Below are positions 31,305-40,564 of a stretch of DNA of 64,000 nt, piece after piece. The position numbers and the translations under genes were made by a program. The notes under the pieces are model-generated. The model did no database searches. It was not told where the DNA came from and saw only the letters and a list, made by a program, of their open reading frames with translations. The first letter of the stretch is position 1, and every line of letters begins with the position of its first letter. Source of the DNA: CAVPXC01 sp963709505. Its GTDB lineage: Bacteria; Chloroflexota; Anaerolineae; JAAEKA01. The stretch spans positions 1 to 64,000 of the forward strand of contig CAVPXC010000001.1 in the NCBI GenBank assembly GCA_963709505.1, written 5' to 3'.

Positions 31305-31333
31305 ATTATACCAGGGGTTTCTGGAATTGTCAA
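31305..31333 (-). promoter_or_regulatory. Promoter of the B12 regulator gene
   Basis: On the minus strand TTGACA (31333-31328), a 17-nt spacer and TATAAT (31310-31305): a perfect sigma-70 consensus. The -35 lies inside operator repeat 2. Confidence 0.85.
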
Positions 31334-31346
31334 GCTTTTGTATTTA
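31327..31346. promoter_or_regulatory. Operator-like repeat 2 (TTGTCAAGCTTTTGTATTT)
   Basis: Near-identical to 31284-31303. Its ATTGTCAAGCTT half (31326-31337) also forms a perfect 12-bp inverted repeat with 31359-31370, which overlaps the divergent -35. Confidence 0.65.
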
Positions 31347-31362
31347 TATCGACGACATAAGC

Positions 31363-31391
31363 TTGACAATGCCTAGGTTTTGTGCTAGTAT
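31363..31391 (+). promoter_or_regulatory. Divergent promoter of the epimerase/SRPBCC/CrtI-like genes
   Basis: TTGACA (31363-31368), 17 nt, TAGTAT (31386-31391); an alternative -10 TATAAT (31389-31394) would give a 20-nt spacer. It is embedded in the inverted copy of the operator-like sequence. Confidence 0.7.
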
Positions 31392-31490
31392 AATGGACAG
31401 CATAAAGAAAAACTTGACACATTGCCGGATTAGCCGGGCAGGTGTCTGATCTAGTGACAAAACTTGTAGAGCTTTATGGAGGATCGAACA

Positions 31491-32419
31491 ATGCGCATTA
31501 TTATTACAGGCGGAACAGGTTGGATCGGCCGACAGCTCGCCGGCCAACTGGCGGGCGATGGCCATGAGACCATTGTTTTGAGCCGCAACCCCAGCCAGAC
31601 GGCTGGCATGCCGGCGGGCGTGCGCCTCGAGCGTTGGGATGCGAAAACGGCGGCTGGTTGGGGCCATCTGGCCGACGGCGCCGATGCTATCGTCAACCTG
31701 GCCGGCGAGCGCCTGGCAGGTCCCAGCCCGGCCTATCGTTGGACCGAAAAGCGCAAGCAGGCAATCTGTGACAGCCGGCGCAACGCTGGCCTGGCCGTTA
31801 CCGAAGCTGTGCGCGCCGCCAAGAACAAGCCCAAGGTGCTGATCCAGGCATCCGGCATCAACTACTACGACTACCGGCGATGCGCTTGCCACTGAGAGAC
31901 ACACCCGCAGGCAGCGGTTTTCTGCCGCACATCGTGAAAGACTGTTGGGAGGCTTCCACGGCCGAAGTCGATGCGATGGGCGTCCGTCGCGCCATCATCC
32001 GCACCGGTCCGGTACTGAGGTTCGAACAGCCCGATTCTCTCTCCGATTCTGCTGCAATTCAAACTCTTTGCCGGCGGCACCATCGGCAACGGCAAACAAT
32101 GGTTTCCCTGGGTCCACATCGACGACGTGATCGGCGTCATCGCGCTTCTTGATCGACAACCCGGCGCGGCACGGGGCCGTTTAACCTGGTGGCTCCCAAT
32201 CCCGTCACCAATGCCGAGATGGGGAAGATCGTGGGTCGCGGCGTTGGGCCGCCCTCCTGGCTGCCGGCGCCGGCCTTTGCCTTCAACCTGGCCTTTGGCG
32301 AGATGGCGATGACCTTGACGGAGGGTGTACACGCCCAACCCAAGCGGCTGCTCGAGCTTGGCTATACCTTCCGCTTCCCCACGCTCGACGCAGCGGTGCG
32401 AAATGCGGTCGGCAAATGA
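31491..32419 (+). CDS. TIGR01777-family NAD-dependent epimerase, several frameshifts
   Basis: Starts MRIIITGGTGWIGRQLAGQL after GGAGG (31478-31482). The Rossmann motif GGTGWIG, then IVNLAGERLAG, KVLIQASGINYY and, in other frames, SGFLPHIVKDCWEA, RRAIIRTGPVL, HIDDVIGV and VTNAEMGKIVGRG mark the SulA/YfcH (TIGR01777) family. At least four single-base shifts lie between 31870 and 32190. Full length is about 310 residues. It ends in an ATGA overlap with the SRPBCC gene. In other bacteria such epimerases accompany LitR/CarH genes; their substrate is unknown. Confidence 0.8.
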
Positions 32420-32994
32420 GATATCAAAGTCGTTTTCGCGTCAACGCACCGGTCCAAGCCGTCGCCGATTTTCATAGCCGCTCGTCCGCCATGGCCGCGA
32501 TCACCCCACCGCCGATCCTGGTGCAGGTTCACAAAGCGCCGGAGCACCTGGCAGAGGGCGACGAGATGGATTTCACCCTGTGGCTGGGGCCGTTGCCTAT
32601 CCATTGGGTGGCCCGCTTTGAGGACGTCACCGCCACCAGCTTCGTCGACCGCCAGGTACGCGGGCCGATGCGCAGCTGGCGGCACCAGCACCGCTTCGTC
32701 GCGATCGACGAGCTGACTACCGATGTGGTAGACGAGGTCGAGCTGGAGGTTCGCCCGCATCCCATCTGGGGCCCGGTTGGGCTGGGCATGGCGTTGAACC
32801 TGCCCGTGCTCTTCGCCTACCGCTCCTGGCGCACCCGCGGGCTGCTCGAAAAGGCGGTTCGATCCGGAAGCAGTGTGGTTCCGGCAGAGCCGGCCGGCCA
32901 GGGTTCGTCCGTCGCCCTGCTGACGGCAGTCGCTGGCCGCACGTCGGCATTCGGCTTCGTTCTCTGGCGTACTTGCAGTCTGTCGGCTAGTTGA
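32416..32994 (+). CDS. SRPBCC (START-like) ligand-binding protein
   Basis: Begins MRYQSRFRVNAPVQAVADFH at the ATGA overlap with the epimerase. The helix-grip pattern is clear: DFTLWLGPLPIHWVARFEDV, SFVDRQVRGPMRSWRHQHRF and LEVRPHPIWGPVGLGMALN. The natural protein probably ends near residue 155 (RTRGLLEKA); the remaining 35 or so codons look out of frame. Fusions or pairs of TIGR01777 and SRPBCC proteins are common, and both are predicted to act with the CrtI-like enzyme under the B12 regulator. The substrate is unknown. Confidence 0.8.
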   Translation: MRYQSRFRVNAPVQAVADFHSRSSAMAAITPPPILVQVHKAPEHLAEGDEMDFTLWLGPLPIHWVARFEDVTATSFVDRQVRGPMRSWRHQHRFVAIDELTTDVVDEVELEVRPHPIWGPVGLGMALNLPVLFAYRSWRTRGLLEKAVRSGSSVVPAEPAGQGSSVALLTAVAGRTSAFGFVLWRTCSLSAS

Positions 32995-33115
32995 CGGCGT
33001 TTGTCATTCTCGGAAAAAGGACGGTAGCATCTGCTTTGAAAATGCCCGAACAAGTTCGGGAGTCCGCGGTGCACACCGGACCATGACTGTCGAGCAGTCG
33101 GACCGGTCGGACCCT

Positions 33116-33362
33116 GAGCTGACTACCGATTGGTACCGAAGTCGAGCTGAGGTCCGTCTGCATCCCATCTGGGGCCCGGTTGGGCTTGGCGTGGCGCTGA
33201 AACTGCCCGAACCTTCGCCGTACCTCCTGGCGCACTCCTCGGGCTGCTCGAAAGGCCGGTTCGATCCGGAAGCAGTGTGGTCCCGGCAGAGCCGGCCGGC
33301 CAGGGTACGTCCGTCGCTCCTGCATTTGCATCGCTTGGGCGCCGGCAGTCGGCATTGTCGGC
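33116..33362 (+). pseudogene. Degenerate tandem copy of the SRPBCC 3' end
   Basis: About 247 bp resembling 32709-32955 (HPIWGPVGLGVALKLP, then GSSV..EPAGQG in shifted frame), with many substitutions and indels. It is a third example in the window of a diverged partial tandem copy directly behind its parent. Confidence 0.8.
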
Positions 33363-33447
33363 TCTCTGAAAATGAGGACCGATCGCTAATTAGTCAGGCT
33401 TATGTGGTGACTCGGGATACTCCTTTTCGGACCTAATTCGCTGTGAT

Positions 33448-35066
33448 ATGATGAAGTCCTTCTCCCACCTCACCGCGCGTCGTCGTCATCGGCGCCGGCG
33501 TCGGCGGACTAACTACCGCCGCGCTGCTGGCGCGCGCCGGCCTCGACGTGACTGTGCTCGAAGCGCACGTCTATCCCGGCGGCTGCGCCGGCACGTTCTA
33601 TCATCAGGGCTATCGCTTCGACGCAGGTGCAACCCTCGCCGGCGGCTTCTATCCCGGCGGGCCGATGGATAAAGTCGCCCAGGCCGTGGGCATTCCGCAG
33701 TGGCCGGCGCGTCCAGCCGAGCCGGCCATGGCCGTGCACCTGCCCGATGGCAGCGCCGTCACCCGTTGGACCGACGAGCGCCGCTGGCAGGAGCATCAGG
33801 ACGCCTTTGGTGTCGAAGCGTTGGACTTCTGGCGCTGGCAAGAGCGCACCGCCGACGCGCTCTGGGACCTGGCGCTGCGCCTCCCTCCCTGGCCGCCGCA
33901 GACGGCTGTTGATGCCGCCCGCCTGCTTGCGCCATGGCGCCGGCTGGCTCTCTGCCGACCTGCGCCGTCTCCACCCCGGTCTGTTGGCAGATGCCCTGCG
34001 CCCGGCAGCGGCGCATCTGCGCAACGCCTCCGAGCGGCTGCGGCTGTTCGTCGATGGCCAACTGATGATCGCGGCGCAAACAACCAGCACCCATGCCAAT
34101 GCCTTGTACGCCGCCTCGGCGATGGACCTGCCGCGCCGCGGTGTGGTGCATCTCGAAGGGGGCATGGGCGCCATTGCCGGTACGCTGGCCCAGGCGGTGC
34201 GGCAGAACGGCGGCCAGGTGCGCTATCGACAGGAAGTGACGCGGATTGTCGTCGAGCGGGGCCAGGCGGCCGGCGTCGAAACCAAGCGCGGCGAGTTCAT
34301 CCCCGCCGATCTGGTGGTCGCGAACTTGCCGCCGTGGAACATCGCCCCGCTTCTGGGCGAGCACGCTCCGGCCCGGCTGCGAAACCTGCCGCCCCAACCA
34401 CAGGACGGCTGGGGCGCGTTCATGGTCTACGTTGGGTTGGATCAATCGGCGCTGCCCAAGGATTTCCCTCTGCATCACCAGGTCATCGTGCGCGAGCCGC
34501 TGGGCGAAGGCAACAGCGTGTTCCTGTCGATCAGCCCGGCCTGGGACGAGAGCCGCGCGCCGGCTGGCCGGCGCGCGGTTACCATCAGCACGCACACAAA
34601 CCTGGCGCCCTGGTGGGAGCTGTTCAACACCGACCGCGCTGCCTACGAAGCGCGCAAGGCGGCCTATGCCGAGCGTTTACTGCACGCGGCCGAGCGGGCT
34701 CTCCCCGGCCTGCGCGCGGCCGCCGATCTGGTGCTGCCGGGAACGCCTGTCACCTTCCAACGTTTTACCCGGCGGGCCTGGGGCTGGGTCGGCGGCTTTC
34801 CGCAGACCAGCCTCTTCCGGGCCTGGGGACCGCGCCTCGCCGGCGGCCTGTGGATGGTCGGCGACAGCATCTTCCCCGGCCAATCGACCGCTGCCGTGGC
34901 ATTGGGCGGGCTGCGCGTCGGCGCTGCCATTCTGGATGCCGCAGGCGTCACCGTCGACCGTATTTTGCCCGAACCGACCATGGCGGTACAATCCAGTCGC
35001 CCTGGAGGGCAGGCGCAAGGCCGTGCCCCTACCCTGGATTTGCGAAGATACACCTTTGAGAACTGA
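33448..35066 (+). CDS. CrtI-like FAD-dependent desaturase/oxidoreductase, frameshifted
   Basis: After an ATG near 33448 and an early base indel the protein reads RVVVIGAGVGGLTTAALLAR and VTVLEAHVYPGGCAGTF, the dinucleotide-binding start of phytoene-desaturase-type enzymes. A second shift near 33945 leads to VHLEGGMGAIAGTLAQAVRQ, ADLVVANLPPWNIAPLLG and the C-terminal FAD motif GLWMVGDSIFPGQSTAAVAL. Total length is about 530 residues. The last 25 codons run through a dispersed 26-bp repeat (35007-35032). The role is carotenoid or related lipid desaturation/isomerisation, consistent with B12/light control. Confidence 0.82.
35007..35032 (-). repeat. Dispersed 26-bp repeat (GTAGGGGCACGGCC... type)
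   Basis: Identical in inverse orientation to 55478-55503; a shortened form is at 39530-39551. This copy lies within the open frame at the 3' end of the CrtI-like gene. Confidence 0.8.
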
Positions 35067-35081
35067 CGACAGGAGGCAACG

Positions 35082-36035
35082 ATGAAAGTAGGAGTAGTAG
35101 GTAGCGGTAACGTAGGCGCAGGCGCGGCCAATGCGATGGTGCTGCGCGGCGTCGCGCGCGAGATCGTGATGGTGGATATCAACACCAAGCGCGCCCAGGC
35201 CGAGGCGGAGGACATCCTGCACGCCGTGCCGTTCTCGCACTCGGTAATCGTCAGGCAGGGCGAGTACAGCGATCTGGATGGCTGCGCTGTGGTCGTGATC
35301 ACGGCAGGCGTGGCTCAGAAGCCGGGAGAGACGCGGCTGCAGCTGCTGGGACGCAACGCATCTATCTTCAAGGGCATGATCCCGCTCATCGTGAGCAACG
35401 CGCCCGACGCAGTGCTGGTGGTGGCCACGAACCCGGTGGATATCATGACCCATCTGACGGCGCACTACGCGGCCGCTTATGGCGTGCCCCGCCACCGAGT
35501 GATCGGCTCGGGCACCACTTTGGATACGGCTCGCTTTCGGTCCATTCTGGGCCGCTACCTCGACGTCGATCCCGAGCACGTCCACGCCTACGTTCTGGGC
35601 GAGCACGGCAATTCCGAGGTGCTGGCCTGGTCGATGGTAACCGTCGGCACGGTGCCGCTTGAGGACTACGCCCGTGCGCGCGGCATCAGCCTCAGCGATG
35701 AGATGCTGGAAGAGATCGACGACGGCGTCCGCCGCGCGGCCTACCGGATCATCGAGGGCAAAGGCTCGACCTATTACGGCATCGGCGCGGCCCTGTCCAG
35801 AATCGTCCAGGCAATTTTGCGCGACCAGCGCTCGTTGCTGACGATCAGTGCTCCCCTCGCCGAGTTGGAGGACGTGCGCGACATCACCTTTGCCATGCCA
35901 AGCCTGGTGGGTGGCCAGGGTTTGATTGCGACGCTGCCCGCGCCCCTGAACGCCGAGGAGCAGGCCAAGCTCGTCGCCAGCGCTCGAACACTGCGCCGGG
36001 CCCTTGACGAGCTGGCAGAGGCCGGCGAGCTGTGA
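35082..36035 (+). CDS. ldh: L-lactate dehydrogenase
   Basis: 317 residues, frame intact, AGGAGG 5 nt before ATG. NAD fold GSGNVGAG (7-14) with Asp32 favouring NAD. Substrate-specificity Gln79 in AGVAQKPGETR marks lactate rather than malate dehydrogenase (which has Arg there). Arg85, Asp148, Arg151 and the catalytic His175 in LGEHGNSEV are present. It interconverts pyruvate and L-lactate in the cytosol. Malate dehydrogenases of the LDH-like type are the main alternative, but the Gln argues against them. It follows the CrtI-like gene by 15 bp. Confidence 0.92.
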   Translation: MKVGVVGSGNVGAGAANAMVLRGVAREIVMVDINTKRAQAEAEDILHAVPFSHSVIVRQGEYSDLDGCAVVVITAGVAQKPGETRLQLLGRNASIFKGMIPLIVSNAPDAVLVVATNPVDIMTHLTAHYAAAYGVPRHRVIGSGTTLDTARFRSILGRYLDVDPEHVHAYVLGEHGNSEVLAWSMVTVGTVPLEDYARARGISLSDEMLEEIDDGVRRAAYRIIEGKGSTYYGIGAALSRIVQAILRDQRSLLTISAPLAELEDVRDITFAMPSLVGGQGLIATLPAPLNAEEQAKLVASARTLRRALDELAEAGEL

Positions 36036-36062
36036 TGCGGAGTGCTCTGTTAGGTTGAAAAT

Positions 36063-36151
36063 GTGAGTGTCATCCTGAGGTCTCGGCGACAGGATCATCG
36101 GCTGGTGGCAAGGACCGATGATCCTGCGCCGAGCCTCAGGATGACACTCAC
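36063..36151. repeat. 89-nt palindrome (GTGAGTGTCATCCTGAGG arms)
   Basis: Outer arms of 18 bp are perfect; inner arms AGGATCATCGG / CCGATGATCCT are perfect with short mismatched segments between. It lies between ldh and the hydroxyacyl-CoA dehydrogenase gene and could terminate ldh transcription. Confidence 0.87.
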
Positions 36152-36189
36152 AACTGCTAGCTTAACAAAGCACTGAGCGTGATCGGTGG

Positions 36190-36195
36190 CATAAT
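36190..36195 (+). promoter_or_regulatory. Extended -10 (TGGCATAAT)
   Basis: CATAAT preceded by TGG, 29 nt before ATG 36224 and outside the palindrome; no clear -35. Confidence 0.4.
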
Positions 36196-36223
36196 GGCCC
36201 CGCAAGACTCTTTGGAGGCGTCC

Positions 36224-37077
36224 ATGATCGTCCAAACCATCGGCATTGTCGGCTGTGGCCAGATGGGTGCGGGCATCGCCGAGATCTGCGCACTGTCGAG
36301 CTATGAGGTCATTGTCTACGGTCGCAACGAGGACGTGCAGCCGGCCTGTCGCGGCCGCGTCAAGCAGTCGTTGGACCGGGCCGTCAGCCGCGGTAAGCTG
36401 AGCGCGCACGATGCCGATGCGGCTATCGGGCGCGTCAGTGGCACTGCCTACCTGGCCCGTCTGGCCGCGGCGGACCTGGTGATCGAGGCGGTGGCCGAGG
36501 ACCTGGCGCTCAAGCAGAGCATCTTTCGCTCGTTGGACGACATCCTGCGTCCCGAGGCCATCCTGGCCACCAACACCTCTTCCCTCAGCGTGACAGAGCT
36601 CGCCGTTGCCACTCGCCGGCCCGATCGCGTGCTGGGCATGCATTTCTTCAACCCCGTGCCGGTGATGCGGCTGCTCGAGCTGGTGCGCGGCCTGCATACG
36701 AGCGATGAAACGCTCGCGTTTGCTCGCAAGGTCGGCGCCTATTTGGGGAAGACCACGATCACGGCGCCCGATACCCCCGGCTTCATCGTCAACCGCCTGC
36801 TGATTCCCTATGTCGTCGAGGCTATCGCCGCGGACGAGGCCGGCCTGGGGAGCGTGGAGATCATGGACAGCAGCGTCAAGCTGGGTATGGGCCATCCGCT
36901 GGGCCCATTGGCCCTGGCCGACCTGATCGGCCTGGACACGACTCTGGCCATCGCCGACGTGCTCTATGAGGCGTATGCCGACGCCCGCTTCAAAGCGCCG
37001 CCGCTGTTGCGCCGCATGGTGGCGGTGGGCTGGCTGGGGCGCAAAACGGGCCGCGGCTTTTATGAGTATCGGCGTGA
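36224..37077 (+). CDS. 3-hydroxyacyl(butyryl)-CoA dehydrogenase
   Basis: Starts MIVQTIGIVGCGQMGAGIAE after GGAGG (36213-36217). NAD motif GCGQMGAG, TNTSSLSVTELA, catalytic His in LGMHFFNPVPVM, and the C-terminal domain GHPLGPLALADLIGLDT ending GRKTGRGFYEY at about 282 residues, the usual full length. The frame stays open past this point and runs into the next gene, but one base offset gives TGA at 37075-37077. I take the fusion as an artefact and end the gene there. It acts in butyrate/beta-oxidation type metabolism with NAD(H). Confidence 0.85.
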
Positions 37078-37213
37078 GCTAGAACGCGACGGTTTATGCG
37101 CAAGTCGCGTGACCGACCTGGCCGACATTGGTCCCAGGCAAGGCATGCCGTCTACTGATTATGGCCGACATTTCATATCCTCTGTTATCCCCAATCGACC
37201 TAAACCCTACCTC

Positions 37214-37898
37214 ATGGCCCACCGCGGCAACCGCGTGGCGTGTCCGGAAAACACCCTGGCCGCGTTTCGCCGCGCCCTGGTCGACGGCGCCGACATCATC
37301 GAGACCGATCTGCACCTGACCGCCGACGGCGTGTTCGTCTGCATCCACGATGCCACGGTCGACCGCACCACCGATGGGCACGGCCCGGTTGCGGAGATGA
37401 CCCTGGCGCAGGTGAAGTCCCTCAGCGCCTCGTACGGCCGCGCTGGAGTTCCAAGGGGAACAGGTGCCGACGCTGACGGAGCTTGCCGCGCTTCTGCCCG
37501 AAGATGTCGTGTTGGCGCTGGAGCTGAAGACCGACCGATTTCTCGATCCCGCCGTTTGCCGCCGGCTCGTAGCCGAGTTGGAGGCCACTGGCGTGCGGCA
37601 GCGCACGGTAGTGCTTTCCTTTTCCTTGCCCCGCGTTCAGGCCGTCGCGGCCGAGGCGCCGGACCTCCCCATCGGTTGGATCACCCTATCTCGACCGTGG
37701 CCCATTCGAGAGAGCCAGTTGCTCGGCCCTTTCTGGCCATTGCTCCTGCTCAACCCGTTCTATGCCTGGTTGGCCCATCGCCGCGGCCAGATCGTCGCGC
37801 CCCTCGACCCAACGCCCGATCGGCGGCTGTGGCTATACCGGCTGCTGGGCTGCGACGCTGTGCTCAGCGATGACCCGGCTGCTACACGAGAGCGTTGA
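37214..37898 (+). CDS. Glycerophosphodiester phosphodiesterase (GDPD), one frameshift
   Basis: From MAHRGNRVACPENTLAAFRR: the HRG signature, ETDLHLTADG with two metal ligands, the catalytic His in CIHDATVDRTTDG, and after a frame change near 37445 VVLALELKTD (metal Glu) and WITLSRPWP-type text, ending at 37898. About 228 residues, a normal GDPD size. It hydrolyses glycerophosphodiesters to sn-glycerol-3-phosphate and alcohol. No signal peptide. It is in frame with the upstream dehydrogenase for its first part, which I think is accidental. Confidence 0.83.
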
Positions 37899-37953
37899 GC
37901 CGAAGGCTGGGTTGAAACCCCGAGTCTGAATTGCTGCTGGGCCATGCGGTGGA

Positions 37954-37982
37954 TTGGGCAGGGAGGGCGTTGGTGGTATAAT
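37954..37982 (+). promoter_or_regulatory. Promoter of the secreted glycosidase-like gene
   Basis: TTGGGC (37954-37959), 17 nt, TATAAT (37977-37982) with TGG extension; 71 nt before ATG 38053. Confidence 0.7.
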
Positions 37983-38052
37983 AGCCCGCCTGTGCTTCGC
38001 GCCGCCGGTCCTGGACATCCTGGGATCGGCCGGCAGTGGCCAGGCAGATCCT

Positions 38053-39349
38053 ATGCCAAACTCAAAACAAAGCCACAGCCGGTCTGAACCAGCTGTGCAA
38101 CACGACGACGAGTCGCCTCGCAGCGCTTCGATGAGCCGGCGAGCGTTTCTGGTGGTTACCCTCAGCGGCACCGTTGGGATAATCGTGGCGGCGTGCACCC
38201 GGAAGACGCCAACGCCCGCGCCGACGCCGGTGCGCACGCTTTCGCCCACGTTTACGTCGACGCCTTCGACGAAGTCAACTCTGGCGGCTACCGTCACGCC
38301 GACGGGCACACCCGAGCCCACCGCGACGCAACCGGCCACGCCCGAGCCCACCGCGACGACACCTGCCACCCCCGAGCCCACTCCGACTCCCACGGCCACT
38401 CCGTTCCCGCCCGGCCCGCCGAGCAAACTGGGGGTGTTCATCGGCTACAACCATCCGCAGATCTTCGAGCTACTGGCCACGGGCAATGTGGCGCTGGTGA
38501 AGACTCTGGAGGTCGACCCCAACTTCGTCACCGAGATCAAGCGGCTGTCGCCCAACACGGTGCTGGTGGCACGTTTCGATCCGCTGCCGCTTGCCCGACC
38601 TGGACAATTGGAACCCGGAGGAGGCCGCGCGCCAGTTCGTCGAACTGGTGCTGCCTATCGCCACCGAGCCGCGACGCCAGGCCGCGATCGATGCCTGGGA
38701 GAGCTTCAACGAGCCGACCCCGCAGACCGTCGACCAGATGGCGCGGCTGGCGGTGTTCGAGGCCGAGCGCACGCGGCTGCTGGCTGCCGCAGGCATTCGC
38801 TCCTGTGTCGGCAACTTCGCCACCGGCCAGCCGCCGCTCGAGCTGTGGCCGGCGTTCTACCCCGCGCTGCAGGCCGTGAAAGAGAACAACGGTTTCCTCG
38901 GCCTGCACGAATATTCGGCGCCGTACATGTGGTTCGGCAGCGGTACCCACCAACTGCAAGAGGACGGCAACGAAGGCGACGAAGGCTGGCTCACGTTGCG
39001 CTATCGCAAGGTCTACCGTGACTTTCTCGAGCCGGCCGGCCTGGCCGTGCCGCTGTTGATCACCGAGACCGGCATCGACGGCCTGGTGGCCGGCCGGCCC
39101 GGCCCGCAGGGCGGCGGCTGGAAGGATTTTGTTAACTTCTGGCGGGAGGAAGGCAAGGTCAGCACCACCGCAGAGGGCTTCTACGTCGAGCAGCTAGCCT
39201 GGTACGACGGCGAGATGCAGCGCGACGACTACGTCAAGGGCGCGTCGATCTACACGCTGGCCGGTCCGGCTGGCTGGCAATCGTACGAGATCCACGGGCT
39301 GGCGGCGGAAATTTTGAAGGGGTATTTGGCGGTGCATCCGGTGCGGTAG
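38053..39349 (+). CDS. Secreted glycoside-hydrolase-like lipoprotein, one frameshift
   Basis: A Tat/lipoprotein signal (MSRRAFLVVTLSGTVG, lipobox IVAAC) begins at 38131; ATG 38053 gives 26 extra residues. A Pro/Thr spacer of T-P-E-P-T-A-T repeats follows, then a TIM-barrel-like domain. After a frame change near 38590 it has AWESFNEPTP and LLITETGIDG, whose two Glu fit the acid/base and nucleophile of clan-A glycoside hydrolases. Ends AVHPVR, about 430 residues. The GH family is not assigned. Anchored outside the membrane. Confidence 0.72.
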
Positions 39350-39445
39350 AGAGTGGAGGGTGGAGAGTGGAGAGTGGAGGGTCGAGCAGACCAGCTGCGA
39401 TGAAAAACAGGTGTCTCCCGACGAGGTCCTGCGTCGTCAATCACT

Positions 39446-39474
39446 TTGACGGGTCAGCCCTTCCGTGTTATAGT
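39446..39474 (+). promoter_or_regulatory. Promoter of the Uma2 gene
   Basis: TTGACG (39446-39451), 17 nt, TATAGT (39469-39474), TGN-extended. Confidence 0.72.
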
Positions 39475-39573
39475 TCGCCTATCAAGAAGTTGCCGACTAA
39501 GGCGTTTTCGGCAAGAGGTTCTCAATATGTAGGCGCAAGGCCGTGCCCCTACAATGAAAAGGAGGGATAAACA

Positions 39574-40198
39574 GTGAGTGTGATAGCCACAATGCCACAG
39601 CCAGTCAAAGCCAATCGAGGACTATTGCTGCACCTGCGGTCGTCCGTCAATTTGACCGACAACCAGTTGTTCGAGCTGTGCCTGGCCAATCGAGAGCTGC
39701 GAATCGAACGCACGGCGGAGGGAGATTTGATCATTATGCCACCAGTGGGCGGAGAGACGGGATGGAGAAATGCGGAGATGACAGCCGCTTTGGTCGATTG
39801 GGCACGACAAGACGGCATAGGCGTTGTATTCGACTCCTCGGCGGCTTCCTCTTACCAAACGGCGCCATGCGCTCACCGGACGCAGCTTGGGTGCGCCGCG
39901 TCGAGGTTGGAGAAACTAACCCCTGAGCAGAAACGTAAATTCATCCCGCTGTGCCCGGATTTCGTGGTCGAGATCCGCTCGCCGACGGACAGCCTGCGCG
40001 CATTGCAGGCCAAGATGCAGGAGTACATCGCGAACGGCGCTGCGCTGGGCTGGCTGATCGATCCGATTCGCGGCGAGTGTTTATCTATCGACCTGGCAAA
40101 CCGGTTGAAACACAGGCCAGCCGGCAACGATCACGGGGGATCCCGTGCTCCCTGGATTTGTGTTCGACGTGGCAGGGATTTGGAAAGCAGGTTTCTAG
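39574..40198 (+). CDS. Uma2/DUF820-family endonuclease-like protein, frameshifted
   Basis: Starts at GTG 39574 after AAAGGAGGG. Landmarks are ELRIERTAEGDLIIMPPVGG, FDSSGGFLLPNGAMRSPDAAW (other frame), CPDFVVEIRSPTDSLRALQ and MQEYIANGAALGWLIDP, ending VAGIWKAGF at 40198. The D and E-x-R/K positions are those of the PD-(D/E)XK fold of Uma2 proteins, which are very numerous in Chloroflexi and Cyanobacteria and mostly uncharacterised. At least three single-base shifts interrupt it. About 205 residues when joined. Confidence 0.82.
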
Positions 40199-40463
40199 AC
40201 AATGCACTCGTACATTCTAGAGAGGTTTAGCCACTAGATCTCACGAACCCGCTCAGGAGCAGTTGGAATTTAGGCGACAAGCGGCCGGTGCCACCTCGCG
40301 AATGTTGACATCCCTGGCCAACAGATTTGGATTACTAAACGTTTAGATTGACATATTACTAACATTGTGGCAGAACCAGGTCACCGGTCTCGTCTGCTGC
40401 TCTGGCTGCAATGATACCAAGTGATTTAGATTACTTGAAACCCCAGATATCAGCGTAAATCAT

Positions 40464-40523
40464 ATGTCGATCAAGGTGTTTGATTTCTTCTCAGGTTGCG
40501 GTGGGGCCAAGTATAAGTTGTAG
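40464..40523 (+). pseudogene. 5' stub of a DNA (cytosine-5) methyltransferase
   Basis: A 19-codon frame MSIKVFDFFSGCGGAK-YKL stops at TAG 40523. DFFSGCGG is motif I (SAM binding) of C5 cytosine methyltransferases, and S-I-K-V-F-D-F-F is a typical N-terminus. Homology ends after codon 16, so the rest has been deleted or replaced. No partner restriction gene is visible. The stretch before it, 40199-40463, shows no gene. Confidence 0.72.
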
Positions 40524-40527
40524 GCCC

Positions 40528-40556
40528 TTGACGTATCGGTGCTTCCGTGCTATCAT
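40528..40556 (+). promoter_or_regulatory. Promoter upstream of the four-gene cassette
   Basis: TTGACG (40528-40533), 17 nt, TATCAT (40551-40556) with TGC extension. It would give a leader of about 300 nt before the cassette's first ATG at 40867. Confidence 0.65.
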
Positions 40557-40564
40557 TGCTGACG

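Noticed and set aside
34677..36098. 473-codon minus-strand frame across the CrtI-like and ldh genes
   Set aside because: Antisense to ldh, whose NAD and catalytic motifs are intact; no motif in the reverse frame.
36224..37873. Annotating the dehydrogenase-GDPD frame as a bifunctional enzyme
   Set aside because: The dehydrogenase ends at its normal length, the linker has no domain character, and a one-base offset yields a stop; nearby genes have many similar indels.
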